Under the pieces are notes generated by a model. That model saw nothing but the letters and a program-made list of their open reading frames with translations, did not search any database and was not told where the DNA came from. Below are positions 1 to 9,010 of a stretch of DNA of 64,000 nt, in pieces. A program made the position numbers and the translations under genes. Numbering within the stretch: the first letter of the stretch is position 1; each line of letters opens with the position of its first letter. Source of the DNA: Unio delphinus (taxonomy: Eukaryota > Mollusca > Bivalvia > Unionida > Unionidae); assembly GCA_029339505.1 (NCBI GenBank), contig JAQISU010000119.1:2477001-2541000 (forward strand), in the 5' to 3' direction.

Positions 1-2
1 AA

Positions 3-2434
3 ACCGAAGAGTTTTTTTCAGAGCAGAAATTATTTGATGCTATTTACCATTTGAGTAAAAACGATCCTGTGTCAGCGTGGCTATTTCATAGTAATTCAGA
101 CGAGGAATGCAGATTTGATCAGTTTGTAAGGCCCAACGGAGAATTATACCGTACTGAAGAACTGCAGAATCAAATGAAACAACTAGCTAGTGAGTTTTCT
201 GAGGACGGAGAAGAAGACGATCAATTATTAGCAAACTGTTTCACAGTACCATCTATTGCAGCACATTTTGCTAGAAAGAAAAACGCGTGGAAACCAACAC
301 GAAGTGAGTTTTTATCAGATGTCAAATTGTCCTGTCTTGAATACAGCCACGGCGGATTATGGAACAAAAATACACCTCTGATTCCGTTATTTCAGTTGAT
401 ATGATTGCGTGTTATCCAGGAAGTTTTCTTGGGTATGGAGAATGCGAGAAATATTTCAAACGATTTGGACACCCTACACACGAAATGACCCGTGTTGCTA
501 TTAATGGACCACTTCCTGATTTTGATTTAACCGGATTTGCTTGTGTGGTATCATTTGAAATGGCTGAAGGACTTCATCCGTGTAGTTATCTTTGGATTGG
601 TAAACACATGTCTGAAAAACACTGGATGCCAATAGTGCTATTGAGATATATGCTTGATTGTAAAATGTTAAAATCATTAATTGTCAGTGAAGCAATTATA
701 TCCTATCGAGCACAGAAATCAGTCTGGTTACCACAACCTGATCTAGAAAAAATAATTAGCGAAGAGCGAAAACTGTTTCCTGATTTTAATGAACAACAAA
801 TCATGGATTGGTCCAGACAGTTATTTGAAATCAGAAACAATGAAGCAAAAAATCTTGGACGAAGAATAATCGGTAAATTTACCCAAGGTGGCAAAGATGA
901 TAATACGAAATATTCTTCACGATTGATTATAGACAACGCTGAATACGATTTTGTAATGGCGGATTTAACGAATAAAGGCCTATATGTCAATCGAAAGGAC
1001 GCATTTATGTCCGATGGAACCAAATTGGGTACAATTGTTACCTACAATGATGGATACCATCCGCAGTACACACATTTGAGAGCTTCTATGCTTGGTTATG
1101 CTTCTATCAATCTGTTTTCAATGATCAATAGATTTCCTACCACCGCAGTTAGAGTTGCTACTGACTCATTTTACATAAATAGCAAAATGGCTAATTTTAA
1201 GGCTACTGTCAACGAGAAATGGGGGACATGGAGAATTAAGAAAGAAATGATTCATGATTATATTCCATCAGCAGATGTTACCATTGAAAATAATTACTTA
1301 GAAAGCAATCAGTGTTCAGAATTTTCTAGTGCACCACCGATTTCTGATCCAATCTGTAGATATAAAACAGTTTATTTAAACGGCTGTGGTGGGTCAGGAA
1401 AAAGAACCCGGGTAATTGAGTTATTTCGTGGGAAAAATCCTACGGATTTCACAAAAATGATTGTGCTAACACCAACTCATAGACTTGCCAGAGAAATGAT
1501 ACAGAGAGGGGTAAATGCTTGCACTTATCACAGCTTTTTCCGATGGAAGGGAGATAAATGGACTCCTGAGCGCATGGGAGAGAAATTTATTCCTGAAATT
1601 ATCATTTGGGATGAAATAGACACAGTGTCCGAAGATGTCTTAAAAATATTTCTTAAGTGGTTGTTATTGAAAAATACAAAAGTCGTCATGTGCGGTGATC
1701 ACGGCCAACCACCACCATTTGTCGGTGCATCCCCCCATGAATGGCTAAAGGGTTTTGTAGACTATTATGAAGAAATTGATACCGATCACAGATCACTTGA
1801 TAATGAATTAAAAGAATTGAAGAAACTAATTAGATTACAACCGGATAGAATCCAGTGTGAAATAACCCGTGAAATAATTTCGAAAACTCCCATGAATGAG
1901 TTTTGGGAAGCGTGGAGACCAAATGATTTAATCATTGCAAGTAGAAAAATAGTCAGGGATACACTTCAGATGAAGTTATTTGAATTGCATAAACAAAAAT
2001 TTGCAACACTTCCAGTACCGTTATGTTATAGGCCATCGGATACACGAAAACAGAACATCGAAGTTGATATTCCAGGACAAAGTGAAAAGCAGAATTTAGT
2101 ATTAAATGATATTGTGCTGGTTGATATCAATGTTGTTGAAGATGCATTGCGTGCTAACAAATCCCCGTGGACGCTAGGTTATGCAGCGACGATACATTCT
2201 TCACAGGGATTGAATATATCGGATACAACTCTTTGGATGGTAGATAATCGCATAGAATGGTCGAATTTAGTCTATCTCGCAGTGTCTAGAGTACGAAAAA
2301 TAAATCAACTTCGAAGAATTGTCTTCGATGATGAAATCATTGGTGATGATAATGACACCACAATAGATGATATTATTGATAAAAAACTCTCCGGTTACAA
2401 ACAACAGGACAAAAAAAAAACAACGAGAATTTGA
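3..2434 (+). pseudogene. PolB-family DNA polymerase fused to an SF1 helicase (E1; one frameshift)
   Basis: The frame is already open at base 3, so the N-terminus lies off the window. It runs to about 370, where a one-base shift moves the reading to a 691-codon frame ending at 2434. In that second frame, residues about 13-23 hold VDMIACYPGSF (PolB motif A type), about 165-175 NLGRRIIGKF (candidate motif B) and about 266-272 ATDSFYI (motif C). The C-terminal half is an SF1 helicase: Walker A GCGGSGK (about 342-348), Walker B IIIWDEID (about 413-420), CGDHGQPP (about 445) and the late motifs TIHSSQG and VSRVR. The residue after the Walker A lysine is Arg, where Ser/Thr is expected. Role: replication of the element's DNA. 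The helicase call is strong; the polymerase call rests on short motifs. Confidence 0.8.
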
Positions 2435-2636
2435 TATTGATGCTGAATTAATAATCACTTTGAAGAAACAACAGAATAATCACTGCGCGAGTTGCAATTG
2501 TATAATGCGTTGGCAGTATTCGGATAAGGATCCTCGCCAATTCACCGTGGACAGAAAAAATAACAATCTCGGTCATGTCAGAAATAATGTGATGTTGACT
2601 TGTCTTGAGTGCAATAGACGCAAGGGTGCTAGTTAA
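2367..2636 (+). CDS. HNH nuclease domain, probably the C-terminal part of the PolB-helicase gene
   Basis: The ORF holds HCASC followed by CIMRW, then FTVDRKN, an Asn-rich stretch and LTCLECNRRKG. This is the CxxC...DR...N...CxxC layout of a zinc-stabilised HNH endonuclease. The first 16 or so codons only overlap the helicase end in another frame. Real homology to E4 starts just after an A10 run at 2411-2420, where helicase and HNH frames separate. E4 shows the same domain order with a different-sized shift at the same place, so a fused PolB-helicase-HNH ancestor is likely and the breaks are probably homopolymer indels. The stop overlaps the integrase stop by 8 bases in convergent orientation. 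Its role in the element is unknown. Confidence 0.7.
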   Translation: MILLIKNSPVTNNRTKKKQREFDIDAELIITLKKQQNNHCASCNCIMRWQYSDKDPRQFTVDRKNNNLGHVRNNVMLTCLECNRRKGAS

Positions 2637-3579
2637 GCCCATGGGGTGGCAATTGAGTATCCTCGGGTATCACTTGTAATTGTTGTCTAGTAAAACCCCG
2701 TTGAGGGGCAGTTGAATCCAGTTTATAGATTGGAGGTCTACCCGTAGATCGTGTTATACTAGATATCTTATGCGTAGTGACGCTCCAAATAGGATCAGTA
2801 GCCCTTTTTCTATCCCCTTCAAGCTCTCCTGGTTCGTATAAGTACCTCACAATGACATTACTACCAAGAATTGGTTGGGAAACGCTAAAATCCTTTTGTG
2901 GTTTTTCAGGTATCAACTTCTTTTTAATCGCGTTGATAGGTTTCATGTTGATGGTTCTAGTAATCTCGTTATTCAGTGCAGTAATCACAGCTGGTAACCT
3001 TTTAACCCATTCACGGGATCTTTTGTCTTGGATGAATTCTTTTGCATATTGATATCTAAATAACCGCTCAGCAAGGGTTTTATTAAATCGTTCTACAATG
3101 GCCTGATCACGATGCAGTGCAGTATGCCCTCGTCTGATAGCGACATTGTGATATTTCATTGTAGATAACACTGCACCCTGAAATTCCTTGCCCGGGTCAA
3201 CTTGTAACAGATTTGGCCAGTGCAGAGGACTCCTTCGATAAATCCTTTCAAATGCAGAAGCCACTTCAGTGGCTGATTTTGTTTTTAACGGTTCTGCTTC
3301 TTTGTATCGACTTGCAATATCAACTACGGTTAATGCGTATTTGTAACCACGATCATGTGGCAGAAATAATAGATCAGCCTGATGAACTTCATTGGGTCCG
3401 GTCACATCAAAATGCGAGAAATTGATTTGTTTAGGCGGTGGTAGATAAATTTGCCATAGTGCCTGTTTGGATAACCAATGAGCCGCAGTGGTTTTTTTCA
3501 CTTTTGCGGCGCTAGCGAGTTTACTGATTGCAGCGTTACCCTTCCAGTATCCTCTTGGGGAATAGTAAATAGATTCCAT
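2629..3579 (-). CDS. Retroviral-type (rve, DDE) integrase of the Maverick-like element E1
   Basis: An uninterrupted ORF of about 316 codons from ATG at 3579. The frame is open to 3600 with a GTG, but MESIYYSP begins in the same place in E3 and E4, so the ATG is preferred. The catalytic triad is visible as HQADLLF, LQVDPGKEF and DQAIVERFN, with about 34 residues between the second Asp and the Glu. The N-terminal part has a short helical DNA-binding-like segment. Polinton/Maverick and adintovirus elements use this enzyme class to join TIR ends to host DNA with short target duplications, which fits the 5-bp duplications of E3 and E4. It starts 7 bases after the zinc-ribbon/PLA2 gene stop, so the two are probably co-transcribed. 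Confidence 0.92.
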   Translation of the reverse strand: MESIYYSPRGYWKGNAAISKLASAAKVKKTTAAHWLSKQALWQIYLPPPKQINFSHFDVTGPNEVHQADLLFLPHDRGYKYALTVVDIASRYKEAEPLKTKSATEVASAFERIYRRSPLHWPNLLQVDPGKEFQGAVLSTMKYHNVAIRRGHTALHRDQAIVERFNKTLAERLFRYQYAKEFIQDKRSREWVKRLPAVITALNNEITRTINMKPINAIKKKLIPEKPQKDFSVSQPILGSNVIVRYLYEPGELEGDRKRATDPIWSVTTHKISSITRSTGRPPIYKLDSTAPQRGFTRQQLQVIPEDTQLPPHGLN

Positions 3580-3586
3580 GTTGTTA

Positions 3587-4116
3587 TTAATTACCAGCAC
3601 CTAACATCAATTTACTTTTCATAGCCGATTTTATCAAAAAGGAAGCCAATATTTCTTTGAAGGATTTATCAGTGATAGAATTCAACGCATGAATTAATTT
3701 CACATCTGCTAGATGCCTGTGTTGCAAATTGCTGCTTTTATAAGCAACATCATGAAGGTGACAGGCCTTATCAATAGCGTTTATTGGTTCCTCACCGGGT
3801 CGGGGCTGATTTTGATCATTGAGTCTGATATCAAGTCTTGTTCCAGGTCCACAATAACTATACCCTGGAAGGTGTTTTTCTCCGGGGTATTTTGCCCATG
3901 GGGTTCCAGGGAGTTTTGCTAATTTGGCAGCGATATCACCTCCTCGTTTTTTTTTAAAGGTTCCTTGGGTTCCTTGGGTTTAGAAACAAATCTAAATTTC
4001 TTTGTACTACACTGTACGCATTTACCAGAAAGCGCTGATCGGTTATTTTTAGTTGTAATCGTCGTCAAGTCATCTGTGCCAGTACGCGCCTTACACTTCA
4101 CGCAATATAGATCCAT
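3587..4116 (-). pseudogene. Zinc-ribbon plus viral-type phospholipase A2-like protein (E1; frameshifted)
   Basis: The N-terminal 45 or so residues from ATG at 4116 are a zinc ribbon: YCVKCKART and later GKCVQCSTK. A run of nine A bases on the coding strand near 3948-3956 then breaks the frame. The next frame carries LPGYSYCGPGTRLD (calcium-loop-like GPG motif) and DKACHLHDVAY (His-Asp pair), the two hallmarks of the PLA2 domain known from parvovirus VP1. In E4 the ribbon continues in the PLA2 frame up to one stop, which supports a single fused gene. By analogy the PLA2 would help membrane escape during entry, but here it is a broken relic. The ATPase start lies 5-17 bases away, divergently. 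Confidence 0.75.
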
Positions 4117-4133
4117 AATTTATGTATAGAGAT

Positions 4134-4793
4134 ATGAATATAATTGATTTTTCAGCGACTAAAACAAGAGAACCAGTGAAGCATCATGCAGCGCTACCAA
4201 ACTCTATCCGCGCAATTATAATCGGGCCATCTGGATCCGGTAAAACGCAATTGTTGCTCAATTTAATAATGAGATGGATGAAGTGGGATAAGTTGCATTT
4301 AATTGCCCCTAGCGTAGATGACCAACGATGCTATGAAGTGCTAAAAGATTTTAATGAAAACGCTTCAGAGATTGCCGGCGAGGATGTTATTGAATTTATA
4401 ACCGATATTGACGAGGCGCCATCCGTGAATGACCTCGATGGAAGTATCAACAATTTAGTTGTATACGATGATGTCATGTTAGATAATCAAAAAAATCCTG
4501 CTAGAATATTTTCCCGAGGCAGGCATAAAAACACGGACGTGATCTATGTCACTCAACGCTACACACAAATACCAAAAGTGATTCGCGATAATTGTAATAT
4601 GCTTGCTGTATTCAACGGCGTTGATACACATACGCTACGAAATATTTGGCAGACATGGTGTTCTGATATGGACTTCAATCAATTTAGAAATTTCTTTAGT
4701 CATGCTCAGTCTGCCCCACACGGATTTGTAACAATAAATTTACATGACCCTCGAACACGATATCGTATCGGACTGGATCAAATATTCGGTTAA
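4134..4793 (+). CDS. FtsK/HerA (A32-like) genome-packaging ATPase (E1)
   Basis: An intact ORF of 219-223 codons. ATG 4134 (MNIIDFSATK) is preferred over in-frame ATG 4122 because MNxxD follows the corresponding ATG in E3 and E4. Walker A is IIIGPSGSGKTQ (about residues 28-39). Walker B is NNLVVYDDVM (about 105-114). The later IYVTQRYTQIPKVIRDNC matches the sensor region of packaging ATPases of the PRD1/adenovirus-like and NCLDV A32 type. It is expected to pump genome into capsids, working with the capsid proteins seen in E2 and E3. It is the last gene before the right TIR and starts back-to-back with the zinc-ribbon/PLA2 gene. Confidence 0.9.
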   Translation: MNIIDFSATKTREPVKHHAALPNSIRAIIIGPSGSGKTQLLLNLIMRWMKWDKLHLIAPSVDDQRCYEVLKDFNENASEIAGEDVIEFITDIDEAPSVNDLDGSINNLVVYDDVMLDNQKNPARIFSRGRHKNTDVIYVTQRYTQIPKVIRDNCNMLAVFNGVDTHTLRNIWQTWCSDMDFNQFRNFFSHAQSAPHGFVTINLHDPRTRYRIGLDQIFG

Positions 4794-4798
4794 CCCAT

Positions 4799-5054
4799 AG
4801 CAGCAGAGAGGGTGAGTGACAACGATGTTGTAGTCCCTTTTCCCAAAAAATGTAATAGTTGAAAAGTTTTTGATTTCATTAATTTCATTGATTTTTTCAT
4901 AATTTTTTTTGGGACCTAATCCATGATTCACACACATATTTGGGACCTGATGTCATTGACTTTTGGGTCTGATGTCATTGGTTTCATTGATTTTAAGCGT
5001 GATTTCAGTGAAAACTTGTCTAAAAATGTTGTCTGATTCGCCCCTTCTGCTGCT
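4799..5054. repeat. Right terminal inverted repeat of E1
   Basis: A segment of about 256 bp begins AGCAGCAGAGAGGGTGAG six bases after the ATPase stop and ends TTCGCCCCTTCTGCTGCT. The outer end matches the ends of E2, E3 and E4. The partner TIR is off the window. The segment is itself bracketed by inverted copies of the AGCAGCAGAGGG-type motif. Confidence 0.75.
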
Positions 5055-5153
5055 CTATAAGAAAAATATATTTAAATAAATATTCCTAGCATGGAACTAT
5101 GAATTTCAGTAACGTAATGACAAAAAAGAAGTATATGAATTAATTTACAAATA

Positions 5154-5188
<35 letters not shown>

Positions 5189-5645
5189 CTCGTATAACGA
5201 GATAAATGCAATTGTGAACCCTAAATTCTGAAGTTCTCGTTCATAATAAATACTAAACATCTAATATGTAAAACAATGAATTATATCATAATACAAATAG
5301 CAATGAGAACAAAGTTAAATCTATTGTTACCTTTTTTAGCTGATAGATTGCTTCTTTAAGGATGGAAGCTTTTTCCAACAAGACTGGATCGTGATGTAAT
5401 TTCTGTCTTATAATTTCGTCCTTATATACCCCTAGCTATGACAGATATGCGCAGCTAGGTACTTTAAACTGCAGGCAATTTCGCACGTGCAGCATGAGCT
5501 GAGTGTTCGCTCATTATGTCGAAATAACTAAAAAGCCCAAAAAATAATAAACTACCCTCGGTAAGGCTGCACGCAGTAACGAAATAGAGACTAGATTTTT
5601 GATCACATCTACATATTGAACATGGTCGTATACAATTCCGTGACA
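5055..5645 (-). repeat. 3' LTR of the Gmr1-like element, truncated by E1
   Basis: It starts (minus strand) with TGTCACGG at 5645, right after a purine tract. It matches the 5' LTR in two blocks (5056-5256 with 10786-10965, and 5250-5645 with about 11832-12239). It lacks roughly 870 bp of the middle, including the tandem palindromes, and its last ~130 bp are replaced by E1. An AT dinucleotide tract lies at 5157-5184. Confidence 0.8.
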
Positions 5646-5647
5646 TA

Positions 5648-5659
5648 CCTCCCCCCTTC
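5648..5659 (-). other. Polypurine tract (plus-strand priming site) of the Gmr1-like element
   Basis: On the minus strand a run GAAGGGGGGAGG lies two bases before the TGTCA start of the 3' LTR, the expected place for the PPT. Confidence 0.7.
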
Positions 5660-5789
5660 AAAGTGGAAACACTTTTAGAAAAAAACGGAATTGGCACACA
5701 CAAAAATACGAAATGAGACGTTATTTACCTTACAATAAAAACGTGATATAATGAAGGAATAAAAAAAACCCGCAAATCACAGTCTGCTT

Positions 5790-7198
5790 AAGTAATCAGC
5801 CCCTACATTTTCCGACCCTCTGATTGCTTAAATCCGAAAACAATATGGCTGCAGAGTCAGTGCCCAACGCATCAATCTCGCATTGGCAACTTTTGCCTTG
5901 TTCAAATATATGAGAGGCTGATGGTCCGTTTCAAGAACGAATTCCCTTCCGAAAAGGTACGTGTGGAATTTAACTATACCCCACACCAGTGCCAATCACT
6001 CCTTTTCGATCACCGAGTAATTTTGCTCCCTAGGCAGCAATTTTCTACTAGCATAGGCTATGGATAATTTTACCCCCTCCTGCTCTTGTAGCAAAACTGC
6101 ACCTAACCCGGTTTCTGACGCATCAGACCTCAAAATGAACGACTTATTTAATTCCGGCAACTTTAAGATTGGTGAACTGATCAAATTTTCCTTAAGACCG
6201 TTAAAAGCTCTTTCTTGGCAAGAACCCCAAGAAATCTTATTTAGCTGCCCCTTCCTAGTTAAATCCGTCAATGAACTAGCTTTGGCAGCGAAATTCGGAA
6301 CAATTTTCCTATAAAAACCTATCAACCCATGAAACGATCGTATTTGTTTCCTGGTTTCGGGTCTAGGAGCATCTTTGATAGCCCCAACTTTGTCGGGGTG
6401 AGGTTTTAACTGTCCTGACCCACTTACTAAATGTCACAAGCATTCCAAGTTAGAATACGCTATACTACACTTGGAGGGTCTCGCGATGAGATTAGCCTTA
6501 CGGAGCCTTTCGAACAGAACAACTAATATCATAACATGTTCTTCCCAGGTATGTGTATACAAAAGAATATCGTCGACAAAACTATCTACGTTATTCATGC
6601 CTTTCAACAATTTCCACATAAAACGCACGCACGACGCACCGGCATTTACTAGACCAAAAGGCATCACCTTAAACTTGTAAAGACCTGTAGGGGTCGCGAA
6701 TGCAGTTAATACACGGGATTTTACAGCGATGGGCACCTGTCAATATCCTTTTGTTAAATATTTTTTAGAAATGTACTGGTGCCCTGCTAATTTCGAAAAC
6801 AAGCCCTCCATGTCTGGCATCGGTTCAGCATCAAACACAGTGACTTTATTTAGTTGTCGAAAATCTATACAGAATCTAGTTGTTCCATCTTTTTTACTAA
6901 CCAATACCACGGGGGAAGAATAAAGGGAGTTTGAGGGTTCAATTACTCCCAGGTCTAACATTTTACCCACTTCCTCATCGATTTTATCCCGTGTATTAAA
7001 GGATATGGGATATCCCTTAATTCTGATCGGCTCCCAAGTGTTCAAACTTATCTCGTGCGTTATTAATCCAGTATTTCCTGGTCTATCTGTAAATACGTCG
7101 GGGTATTTATTCAAAATTTCTACTATCTGGCGACGCTTACAGTTAGGTAAATCCGGACATACGGTGACCACATCTATTCCCTCTTTCCCTACAGCCAT
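5790..7198 (-). pseudogene. Reverse transcriptase and RNase H region of the Gmr1-like element
   Basis: The RT starts near 7198 (MAVGKEG). It shows SSPVVLVSKKDGTTRFCIDFR, then the catalytic SFVDDILLYT, a Ty3-type YxDD variant. RNase H follows with ILRSDASETGLGAVL. One Trp codon near 6737 has become TGA, and frames change again between about 6434 and 6325 and below 5996. The upstream integrase ORF ends with TAG only two codons before this ATG, in the same frame. That could be a nonsense mutation or a stop once read through; I favour mutation because other lesions are present. Role: copying the element's RNA into DNA. Confidence 0.88.
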
Positions 7199-7204
7199 AG
7201 GGTA

Positions 7205-9010
7205 CTAAAGAGGAATGTCTATGTTAAAATCCAACTGCGGTTCGTCGCTTGATTCGTCTTCTATGACCGCAATGCACACATTGTTCAAAACACCCTTTTC
7301 AGCAATTTGACTAGGTCTCTCCACATAACTCTTTAACATATTGGCATGAAATATTCTCATCCTACCTCCAATGTCAACTCGGTAATCCATTTCACCCATG
7401 ACCTGTTTAACCTCATACGGCCCTTTCCATTGGATCAATAATTTGTTTCTACTAGTAGGGAGTAGCACCAACACACGATCACCCACATCGAATTTCCTAC
7501 TTCGCGTTCCCCGGTTGTAATATTTCGCGTACTTGCGACCAGATTTCACAAGCTCGTCATGTGCCATCCGACACGTGCTTTCTAATCTCTCGCGTAAGTC
7601 TACGACGTACTGGTAGGTGGTTTTAACCTCTCCGTCTGCGACATCACCTGACCATAGTTCGCGCAGAATCCGCATAGGGCCCCGAATTGCCCTACCGTAT
7701 AGCAATTCAAACGGCGAGAATCCCAAACTCTCGTGCGGTACCTCGCAATACGCGAACAAAATCGCGTTTAAATATTTGTCCCAATCTCGCGGTTTCTCCG
7801 CGCACATTCGACGGAGCATTTGTTTTAATGTGCCGTTAAATCTCTCTACCAATCCGCTACACATGGGGTGATACAGTGTATTGCGCAACTGTTTAATTGA
7901 CAACAACCTACTAATTTCTGACATTAGTTCGGAGGTAAACTGGGCTCTGCAATCTGTGAGGATTTCCTCAGGTACCCTTACCCTACTGAACATGTCGACA
8001 AGTGCCTCAGCCACGCGTTCAGTTTCAATTGATGGTAATGCTATCGCTTCTGGGTATCTAGTAGAATAATCCACTAGAGTGAGGATATATCGGTTTTTCC
8101 TATCTGTAATAGGAAATATGGGTCCCACAATATCAACGGCTACCCTTTTAAATGGAGTATCTATAAGAGGCATTTTACCTAAAGGTACTCTGGTATTTCT
8201 TCCCTTTGAGACAGTCTTTTGGCAAACGTCGGACGACCGACAAAATCGTGCTACGTCACTGTTTACTCCAGGCCAATAAAACTCTCTTAAAACTCTGTCT
8301 GTTGTTTTTCTCATGCCTAAATGACCTGCCATACTAGACTCATGCGCTACTCTCAATACATGTGACCTGAATTTCTGAGGGACAACTAATTGTAGATACT
8401 TTCCCCCCTCCCGCGTGCTAAATTCTCTGTACATTAAACCCTTGGAACGTACGAATTTAGAGCTCCCACCCCCCTTACAACATTTCGCGGTACCCGACAA
8501 GATTCTCTCTGCGAGTGCGCTTAAAGACTCGTCCTGACTTTGCTCACGTGTAAACTCATCACGTGAAATATCGGTTACGGCTTCCGGAACTTTCAATTTT
8601 AGTAGCGGCTTTTTATCCGCCCGCGCTCTAGTTTCGACGGCTTGCACGATGGGAAACCGGAAATCAGAGAGGGTTGGGAGTTTGGATCCCTCGACATTTC
8701 CTATGGTTAAATCATATATAGGGTTTTCCATGCACAGTGCTTCCACAGTCCCATTCAGAAAGGGCGTCTCTATTTCTATTCTGGCAACAGGGACATGATC
8801 GATTGTTTTATTTAACAACATACAATGGGATTTCCAACCAAGCATTTGGTCTTCCCTAACGAGACTTCGCTTTACCACAACACCCGCGCACCCGGTGTCG
8901 CGTAAGACAGTGACTGTTTGTCCGTTGGCGGTACCTGTAGCAGTCGGCACCCTCGCCTCTGGGAAAAAGCACGTGCCGATGGACTGGATAACGTCATGAC
9001 CGACCTGCAC
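7205..9010 (-). CDS. Aspartic protease-integrase polyprotein segment of the Gmr1-like element
   Basis: An open frame of 601 codons. Near the N-terminus (about residues 35-42) VLRDTGCAG is the retropepsin active site. The integrase zinc region runs from HESSMAGHLG to DVCQK, with one expected Cys read as Ser (CRSSDVC). The core triad is VAVDIVGP, LTDCRAQF and GLVERFNGT. A C-terminal LLIQWKGPYEV is the GPY/F module. Integrase therefore comes directly after protease and before RT. The start overlaps the gag end in another frame, as usual for gag-pol. The frame itself is uninterrupted, which suggests a fairly recent element. Confidence 0.9.
   Translation of the reverse strand: MQVGHDVIQSIGTCFFPEARVPTATGTANGQTVTVLRDTGCAGVVVKRSLVREDQMLGWKSHCMLLNKTIDHVPVARIEIETPFLNGTVEALCMENPIYDLTIGNVEGSKLPTLSDFRFPIVQAVETRARADKKPLLKLKVPEAVTDISRDEFTREQSQDESLSALAERILSGTAKCCKGGGSSKFVRSKGLMYREFSTREGGKYLQLVVPQKFRSHVLRVAHESSMAGHLGMRKTTDRVLREFYWPGVNSDVARFCRSSDVCQKTVSKGRNTRVPLGKMPLIDTPFKRVAVDIVGPIFPITDRKNRYILTLVDYSTRYPEAIALPSIETERVAEALVDMFSRVRVPEEILTDCRAQFTSELMSEISRLLSIKQLRNTLYHPMCSGLVERFNGTLKQMLRRMCAEKPRDWDKYLNAILFAYCEVPHESLGFSPFELLYGRAIRGPMRILRELWSGDVADGEVKTTYQYVVDLRERLESTCRMAHDELVKSGRKYAKYYNRGTRSRKFDVGDRVLVLLPTSRNKLLIQWKGPYEVKQVMGEMDYRVDIGGRMRIFHANMLKSYVERPSQIAEKGVLNNVCIAVIEDESSDEPQLDFNIDIPL

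Larger units (their letters stand above)
1..5054 (+). mobile_element. E1: partial Maverick/adintovirus-like element, replication and packaging half
   Basis: Five viral modules lie together: PolB with SF1 helicase (+), HNH (+), retroviral-type integrase (-), zinc ribbon plus PLA2-like (-) and packaging ATPase (+). The order is the same in E4, and E3 keeps the integrase-to-ATPase part. The right end is a TIR finishing in CTGCTGCT at 5054, directly against LTR sequence of a Gmr1-like retrotransposon. The left TIR and structural genes lie before base 1. Integrase and ATPase are uninterrupted, so this is the least decayed copy. The link to Maverick/Polinton or adintovirus elements is inferred from the gene set (PolB, rve integrase, FtsK/A32-like ATPase, and in sister copies protease and capsid). 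Confidence 0.85.

Noticed and set aside
2405..2436. Programmed frameshift between helicase and HNH
   Set aside because: The offset differs between E1 (+1) and E4 (-1), so indels are more likely; kept only as a low-interest finding.
1..5054. Bacterial or phage contamination
   Set aside because: The elements are nested in animal LTR retrotransposons with target duplications and are next to SINEs.
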